Assembly (NCBI GenBank): GCA_910586515.1
Contig: CAJUGL010000010.1
Coordinates: 4,637 to 68,636, forward strand
Direction: 5' to 3'
DNA length: 64,000 bases
Source of the DNA: an uncultured Acetatifactor sp.
Lineage (GTDB): Bacteria; Bacillota; Clostridia; Lachnospirales; Lachnospiraceae
This document shows positions 59,658-64,000 of the stretch, one piece after another (the stretch's first letter is position 1; every line of letters begins with the position of its first letter). The position numbers and the translations under genes were made by a program. The notes under the pieces are model-generated. The model had not been told where the DNA came from. It did no database searches and saw only the letters and a program-made list of their open reading frames with translations.

Positions 59658-61052
59658 TCAGTTCTCAACCTTCCCCCGCCCTCTCACCGCGAAGTCTACG
59701 CCTGTATGCCTGGGATTATCGTCATCAAATTGATAATCCTTTCCCGGCAGCACGGCATTGAGAATAATGCCGGTGAGCGCCCCGATTGCGATGCCGGAAA
59801 AACGAACGGACAGATCACCCAGCACAAAACCCACGGACCCGGCGGCGCTGTAATTAATGCCGATAGACAGCACCAGAATCAGCGCCGCAATGATGACGTT
59901 GCGGCTCTTGGCAAAGTCCACCTGCGTTTCTACGATATTCCGCACTCCCACAGCCGAAATCATGCCGTACAGCACAAGAGATACGCCTCCGCAGGTAGCA
60001 GTGGGCATACAGCCGATAACCGCCGCGAATTTCGGTGAGAAGGAAAACAGAATGGCAAACAGGGCGGCTATCCGGATAACCAGCGGGTCATACACCTTGG
60101 TCAGAGCCAGCACCCCTGTATTTTCACCGTAAGTAGTATTCGCAGGCGCGCCGAACAGGGCGGCTATAATGGTAGCCAGGCCGTCTCCCAGCATTGTACG
60201 GTGCAGCCCCGGATCCTTAATATAATTCTTCCCTACAGTAGAGGATATGGCCGAAACATCGCCGATATGCTCCACAATCGTCGCCAGGGCAATGGGCATG
60301 ATCGTAATCACCGATGTCACCAACAGGGAAACATCCCCGTCGGACAGCGCCCAGAAGGCTGTCCGATTCCAGTGGACGGGCAGACCTACCCAGGCCGCCT
60401 CGCCCACTGCCGCAAAATCCACCCTGCCCATCAGCGCCGCCAGCAGATAAGAGCCCACAACACCGATGATAATGGGCACAATCTTCACCATTCCCCTGCC
60501 CCAGATATTACAGACAATCACAAGGGCAATCGCCGTAACCGCCACCACCCAGTCCGAAGAACAATTGTCAATGGCAGATTGGGAAAGCGTCAGCCCGATG
60601 GCAATAATAATGGGGCCCGTCACAATAGGAGGGAAAAACCGCATTACCTTGCCCGTACCGAACAGTTTTATCAAAAGGGATAGCAGCAGATAGACAAGAC
60701 CTGCGCACGCAACGCCGAAACAGGCATAGGGAAGAAGCGCCGAATTATCCAGCCTGGCGCCGGAACCATCCGTCATGGGGGCTATGGCCGCATATCCGCC
60801 CAAGAAAGCAAAAGATGAGCCCAAAAACGCCGGCACCCTGCCCTTTGTCAAAATATGAAACAGCAATGTGCCCAGACCCGCAAAAAGCAATGTGGTGGAT
60901 ACGTCCAGCCCCGTGAGCATAGGCACCAGAATCGTAGCGCCGAACATCGCAAACATATGCTGCAGCCCCAGCACAATGACCTTCGCCGTGCCCAGGCTCC
61001 TGGCGTCATAGAGTCCATTATCGCCTAAATTGGCTTTCGTTTTTTCGTTCAT
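59658..61052 (-). CDS. NCS2 family uracil/xanthine permease
   Basis: The 464-residue transporter has about 12-14 membrane segments and NCS2 (UraA/PyrP) motifs: VLGLQHMFAMFGATILVPMLTGLD, FLGSSFAFLGG, and the substrate-site region ATIVEHIGDVSAIS and FGAPANTTYGENTGVLALTKV. It most likely imports uracil, though xanthine cannot be excluded. GGGAGG precedes the ATG. A promoter and a compact structured leader with a terminator-like end lie directly upstream, which suggests RNA-level control by a base or nucleotide. Confidence 0.92.
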   Translation of the reverse strand: MNEKTKANLGDNGLYDARSLGTAKVIVLGLQHMFAMFGATILVPMLTGLDVSTTLLFAGLGTLLFHILTKGRVPAFLGSSFAFLGGYAAIAPMTDGSGARLDNSALLPYACFGVACAGLVYLLLSLLIKLFGTGKVMRFFPPIVTGPIIIAIGLTLSQSAIDNCSSDWVVAVTAIALVIVCNIWGRGMVKIVPIIIGVVGSYLLAALMGRVDFAAVGEAAWVGLPVHWNRTAFWALSDGDVSLLVTSVITIMPIALATIVEHIGDVSAISSTVGKNYIKDPGLHRTMLGDGLATIIAALFGAPANTTYGENTGVLALTKVYDPLVIRIAALFAILFSFSPKFAAVIGCMPTATCGGVSLVLYGMISAVGVRNIVETQVDFAKSRNVIIAALILVLSIGINYSAAGSVGFVLGDLSVRFSGIAIGALTGIILNAVLPGKDYQFDDDNPRHTGVDFAVRGRGKVEN

Positions 61053-61082
61053 GTTCTCTTCCTCCCGTTTTATCCCTCCGAA

Positions 61083-61137
61083 AAAGTGTGCATCCCCCGG
61101 AAATGTTTATCTCCAATTTTTATCTCATGGGACGCAC
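61083..61137 (-). ncRNA. Structured leader of the NCS2 permease, possible riboswitch or attenuator
   Basis: On the minus strand GTGCGTCCC (61137-61129) pairs with GGGATGCAC (61096-61088). Within it GGAGAT-AAAC-ATTTCC forms a second hairpin (61114-61099), leaving a 14-base purine-rich bulge (ATGAGATAAAAATT) on one side and GG on the other. A T5 run follows the outer stem. The transcript should start only a few bases before it. I cannot match it to a known class. Confidence 0.5.
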
Positions 61138-61144
61138 TTTTCTA

Positions 61145-61173
61145 ATCATAATCTTTCGTCAGTCAACAGTCAA
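61145..61173 (-). promoter_or_regulatory. Promoter of the NCS2 permease operon
   Basis: On the minus strand TTGACT (61173-61168) and TATGAT (61150-61145) are 17 bp apart. The -35 overlaps the last codons of the SGNH hydrolase gene. Confidence 0.6.
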
Positions 61174-62294
61174 GGAAATATTGCATGTGTTTTCAAATAA
61201 TCTTTCCACAGACCGATATACTTTGCCTTCAAATGAACGCCGTCAAAAGTATAGTCGGGAATCATCCCTCCGGACTCGTCGCAGACAACCGGGTTCACAT
61301 CCAGGAAAAAAATCTTCTCATTGTCCGCCAGCGCCGCAATACCCTCGTTGCGGGCTATGATTCCCTCATTATTAATGTAATCTCCCTGGGCGGAGCGCTC
61401 GGCGGTAACCTTCATAATCGCCTGAAGATACAGGATTGCCTCCGGCTGAAGCTCCCGCAGATGGGCAACCACTTCCGCGTATTTCGCCAGAAAGCTCTCC
61501 ACAGTGCCGGTTCCCATCTCATTGATGCCGATCATCAGGTAAATTTTGGCAAAGGTATTCTGCTGCAGCGCCTCTTCCACGGTAATCTTTTTCTTCTCAC
61601 CCGGCACAGGCACGATTTCGGAGTCGAACATCTTATAAACCGTCAGTCCGGTGGACGCATAAAAAGCGGCCGTCTCCTCCAGTCCGCCGTATTCAAACAT
61701 GCCTACGGTTCTGGAATCCCCGATAAACACCGCGTCCGCAAAATAATCATCCTCCACAGTCACATACTCCGGAACCTCCGCTCCAATCTCCCCGTTTCCC
61801 TCATTTTGACCGGGCATTCCCGGGCTGTTTCCGCTTCCCGTGCTCCCTCCCGGCTGACCCAGGCCGTTTCCGCTTCCCGTGCTCCCTCCCGGCTCACCCA
61901 GGCCGTTTCCGCTTCCCGTGCTCCCTCCCGGCTGGCCCGGGCCGTTTCCGCTTCCCGTGGGCTCTCCCGGCTCACCCAGGCCGTTTCCGCTTCCCGCAGG
62001 CTCTCCCGGCTGGCCCGGACCGTTTCCGCTTCCCGTAAAGACCCCCTGTTCTGTCTCCGACGCCCAGGCCTCCAGCGCATGACCTTCGTTGTCCGAACCG
62101 GTCAATCCGTCTTCTCCCTCCGTATCGGCCCACCAGCTCCTGACCAGGGCCATAGGCTCTGCATATACTGCCCAGCCATCCACACAGGCCAGATATACCG
62201 CCCCGAAACCGATCACCATCAGCAGATAAGTCCACTTCTTTAACCATTTGATCAGCAGATAAGCCCTCTTCTTCAACCATTTGATTATCTTCAT
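61170..62294 (-). CDS. SGNH/GDSL hydrolase with a repetitive Gly-rich linker
   Basis: The 374-residue protein has an N-terminal membrane anchor whose lead contains an 11-residue duplication (IKWLKKRAYLL, IKWLKKWTYLL). An external linker holds six 13-residue units of GSGNGLGEPGGST type (about residues 87-164). A C-terminal SGNH esterase domain follows: FIGDSRTVGM (Ser), GINEMGTG (Asn) and DGVHLKAKY (Asp-His). With the MBOAT protein upstream it probably O-acetylates an exported polymer, as in PatA/PatB or AlgI/AlgJ. The ATG at 62294 has GAGG upstream; a GTG at 62303 is possible. Confidence 0.88.
   Translation of the reverse strand: MKIIKWLKKRAYLLIKWLKKWTYLLMVIGFGAVYLACVDGWAVYAEPMALVRSWWADTEGEDGLTGSDNEGHALEAWASETEQGVFTGSGNGPGQPGEPAGSGNGLGEPGEPTGSGNGPGQPGGSTGSGNGLGEPGGSTGSGNGLGQPGGSTGSGNSPGMPGQNEGNGEIGAEVPEYVTVEDDYFADAVFIGDSRTVGMFEYGGLEETAAFYASTGLTVYKMFDSEIVPVPGEKKKITVEEALQQNTFAKIYLMIGINEMGTGTVESFLAKYAEVVAHLRELQPEAILYLQAIMKVTAERSAQGDYINNEGIIARNEGIAALADNEKIFFLDVNPVVCDESGGMIPDYTFDGVHLKAKYIGLWKDYLKTHAIFP
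61825..62040. repeat. 39-bp minisatellite within the SGNH gene
   Basis: Six units at an exact 39-bp period (marked by TTTCCGCTTCCCG at 61828, 61867, 61906, 61945, 61984 and 62023) encode the Gly/Pro-rich linker. The period is a multiple of three, so copy-number change would lengthen or shorten the linker in frame. Confidence 0.9.
62220..62285. repeat. 33-bp tandem duplication in the SGNH gene
   Basis: Two adjacent 33-bp copies (62220-62252 and 62253-62285) differ at only a few positions. They encode the duplicated cytoplasmic IKWLKK lead before the membrane anchor. Confidence 0.85.
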
Positions 62295-62365
62295 TATCCT
62301 CACCCTATTTCAGCCCAAAACACTTCCCTGCCGAAGGCTTTGCGCTCCTGCAGACTGCCTGACAA

Positions 62366-63754
62366 TTAAAACTGCAGATACATGAAAGGATTCTGTCCTT
62401 CCACCTGCACGCGCCATACACACAGCCAGAACAGAGCAGCCAAGAGAATAAATCCCACGAAATTATCCTTCAGCCTGTTAAAGATCTTCCGAATCACCGG
62501 CGTACACCCCAATGCCCCGAAGGCCAGGAGCCGACCGTAATCCGCCAGCGCATTCCGCCAATCCATTCCGTTCACATTCACCCCCGGAAACACGCCAAAC
62601 ATCCTGCCCAGGTAGATCTGGAGCTGTCCGATATCCGTAATCGCAAAACAAACCCAGGTAACGGGAATGATCGTCCATACATAAAACCGGGAAATCAGCC
62701 TGCCCGGACCCTTTTGAGCCAGCCGGTCAATCCCCAGTGCCCCAAGCTGCCGCTCAATCACAATAGCCAGCCACAGCAGCATGCCCCAGATCAGGAAATT
62801 CGGAGTGATCCCATGCCAGACGGATGTGAGAAACCATACCGCCAGCAGATTGCAGACCGTCCGGAATTCTCCCTTCCTGTTTCCTCCCAGGGGAATGTAC
62901 ACATATTTGCAGAACCATCTGCTCAGGGTGATATGCCATCTGCGGTAAAATTCTCTGACCGAACATGCCATATAAGGGTTCCTGAAATTTTCCGGCAGGA
63001 CAAAGCCCAGCATCCGTCCCACTCCGGAAGCCATCAGCGAATATCCGCAGAAGTCAAAGTAAATCTTCATGGAAAAGGCAATCGCCCCCAGCCAGGCCAG
63101 CTGCACGGATATGCTCTCGATCCCCTTCACCTGCACCTCCTGCCACAGCAGACCGATTCGGTCAGCCAGCAAAACCTTGGAGGCCAGACCCAAGGTAAAG
63201 ACTTTCAGTCCCTCCTGAATTCCCTGGGCATCAAACTCCCGCCTGCGCAGCCGCTCTCTGACCTCACCGTAGCTGACAATTGGTCCTGACAACAGCTGGG
63301 GAAACATAGTGATGTAAGTCGCCAATGTAGGAAGCGAAGTTTCTCTTTTCTGTTCTCCCCGGTATACGTCCAGCAAATAGGACAGGCTCTGAAAAGTATA
63401 AAAGCTTATCCCCATGGGAAGCCGCCCTCCAATGCCGCACTTAAAAACCCCTAGAAGCCCTAGGTTAAGAAATACTGCAGCCGCAAGCATGACTTTTCGT
63501 TTTCTATTCAGTTTTATTCTATTCTTTTTATCGTTACCCCTATGCTTTCCGACACGCTCCAGTCCCAGCCCGAAAAAGTAATTCATTCCCACGGACAACA
63601 GGAGGATCCACAGGCGTTTCGGTTCCCCGAGGGCGTAAAAAATAAGGCTTCCTGACAGAAGCGTCACATTTTTTATTTTCCCGGGAGTTAAACCGTACAA
63701 AACCAAAAATATCGGAAGAAAGAAGAGTAAGAATCCAATACTGTTAAATATCAA
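62366..63754 (-). CDS. MBOAT family O-acyltransferase (AlgI/DltB-like)
   Basis: The 462-residue membrane protein has about 11 membrane segments. MBOAT motifs are FNSIGFLLFFLPIFLVLYGL, MGISFYTFQSLSYLLDVYRG, YFDFCGYSLMASGVGRMLGF, EFYRRWHITLSRWFCKYVYIPLGG and the catalytic His in SVWHGIT. It moves acetyl groups across the membrane to a partner hydrolase, here the SGNH protein 71 bp downstream. The start is a TTG with a weak ribosome site (GATAAAGA), but it gives the family's usual xFNS N-terminus. Confidence 0.92.
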   Translation of the reverse strand: MIFNSIGFLLFFLPIFLVLYGLTPGKIKNVTLLSGSLIFYALGEPKRLWILLLSVGMNYFFGLGLERVGKHRGNDKKNRIKLNRKRKVMLAAAVFLNLGLLGVFKCGIGGRLPMGISFYTFQSLSYLLDVYRGEQKRETSLPTLATYITMFPQLLSGPIVSYGEVRERLRRREFDAQGIQEGLKVFTLGLASKVLLADRIGLLWQEVQVKGIESISVQLAWLGAIAFSMKIYFDFCGYSLMASGVGRMLGFVLPENFRNPYMACSVREFYRRWHITLSRWFCKYVYIPLGGNRKGEFRTVCNLLAVWFLTSVWHGITPNFLIWGMLLWLAIVIERQLGALGIDRLAQKGPGRLISRFYVWTIIPVTWVCFAITDIGQLQIYLGRMFGVFPGVNVNGMDWRNALADYGRLLAFGALGCTPVIRKIFNRLKDNFVGFILLAALFWLCVWRVQVEGQNPFMYLQF

Positions 63755-63800
63755 TCTTTATCACATCTTTCGTCACATCATACTTTAATTCCTATATACT

Positions 63801-63829
63801 ATACTATCCTGACCGCTGACAAATGACAA
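63801..63829 (-). promoter_or_regulatory. Promoter of the MBOAT-SGNH operon
   Basis: On the minus strand TTGTCA (63829-63824) and TAGTAT (63806-63801) are 17 bp apart, about 50 bp before the TTG start. From 63830 to the window end I see no gene. Confidence 0.5.
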
Positions 63830-64000
63830 TAGCAAAAATCTTAATTTTACCTTCCAAATTGTTACAAAGCCGTAGCAATTATGTAAGAATTGGGGCGGCC
63901 GCCTCCGAAATGCCCGTAAAAGCCGGCTCTACTTTATGAACATATTCCTAACCCGGATAAACCGGAAAAGTTTTTTTGCATTTCCTCCACGTTTCAAGTA

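Noticed and set aside
63935..63982. Short minus-strand frame near the window end behind GGAGGAA
   Set aside because: It has only about 15 codons, with the ribosome site too close to the ATG and nothing recognisable.
1..64000. tRNA, rRNA, CRISPR arrays, transposases and phage genes
   Set aside because: I looked on both strands for tRNA T-loop signatures, regularly spaced repeats and integrase or transposase motifs and found none. The only tandem arrays are the 16-bp and 39-bp ones described.

Overview
The window looks like chromosomal DNA from an anaerobic, low-to-mid GC Firmicute, most likely a gut Lachnospiraceae (Clostridium cluster XIVa) member. The evidence is AddAB instead of RecBCD, meso-diaminopimelate dehydrogenase, a tyrosine T-box leader, a TPP riboswitch in front of the ECF component ThiT, BlaI/M56 regulation, strong AGGAGG ribosome sites, and lineage-typical families (HAAS/DUF4097, the TIGR03915/TIGR03916 pair, DegV). 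I see no rRNA, tRNA, CRISPR array, phage module or transposase. Most genes are housekeeping or accessory metabolism. One visibly AT-rich gene (8574-10271) stands out in composition.

Layout. 1-3.8 kb: an HPr-like protein lacking the catalytic His loop, then a radical-SAM plus TIGR03915 putative DNA repair pair whose promoter carries two LexA-type boxes, divergent from asnA. 3.9-8.3 kb: a polytopic membrane protein, an acyltransferase and ddh. 8.5-10.3 kb: the AT-rich AAA-ATPase/PD-(D/E)XK gene. 10.5-12.7 kb: a PadR-HAAS/DUF4097 module and a conserved hypothetical. 12.8-19.5 kb: an alpha-galactoside operon (binding protein, two permeases, GH36 enzyme) with a divergent AraC regulator. 19.6-22.9 kb: an XRE protein fused to a FlhA-like cytoplasmic domain, a nitroreductase and pyrBI. 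22.9-28 kb: GT2, a HAD-CPBP protease fusion, GreA, an MraY-like transferase, and an ArsR regulator with its partner. 28.3-31.2 kb: a TetM-like translational GTPase fused to an NYN (Rae1/YacP-type) nuclease. 31.3-38.2 kb: TPP riboswitch-thiT, a two-component system, a lipoprotein and asnB. 38.2-47.4 kb: addA, addB, xth and a NagD-type HAD. 47.4-55.9 kb: DegV, T-box-tyrS, BlaI-M56 sensor, cysK and a MutS2-like ATPase. 56-64 kb: a repeat-rich gap, then two sugar-phosphate isomerase-like proteins, an M19 dipeptidase and an NCS2 permease behind a structured leader, and finally an SGNH/MBOAT O-acetylation pair.

The most interesting items are: (i) the XRE-FlhA_C fusion, with no flagellar or secretion genes nearby; (ii) the GTPase-NYN fusion, which joins a ribosome-rescue-like GTPase to a likely ribosome-associated RNase; (iii) SOS-type control of the radical-SAM/TIGR03915 pair; (iv) a family of 32-bp palindromes at gene ends whose arms covary, plus longer elements with related ends, one of which separates pyrB from pyrI with a 16-bp tandem array; (v) a compact asymmetric hairpin leader in front of the NCS2 permease; and (vi) the HAD-CPBP fusion. 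All functional calls come from reading motifs by eye. No database search was possible.
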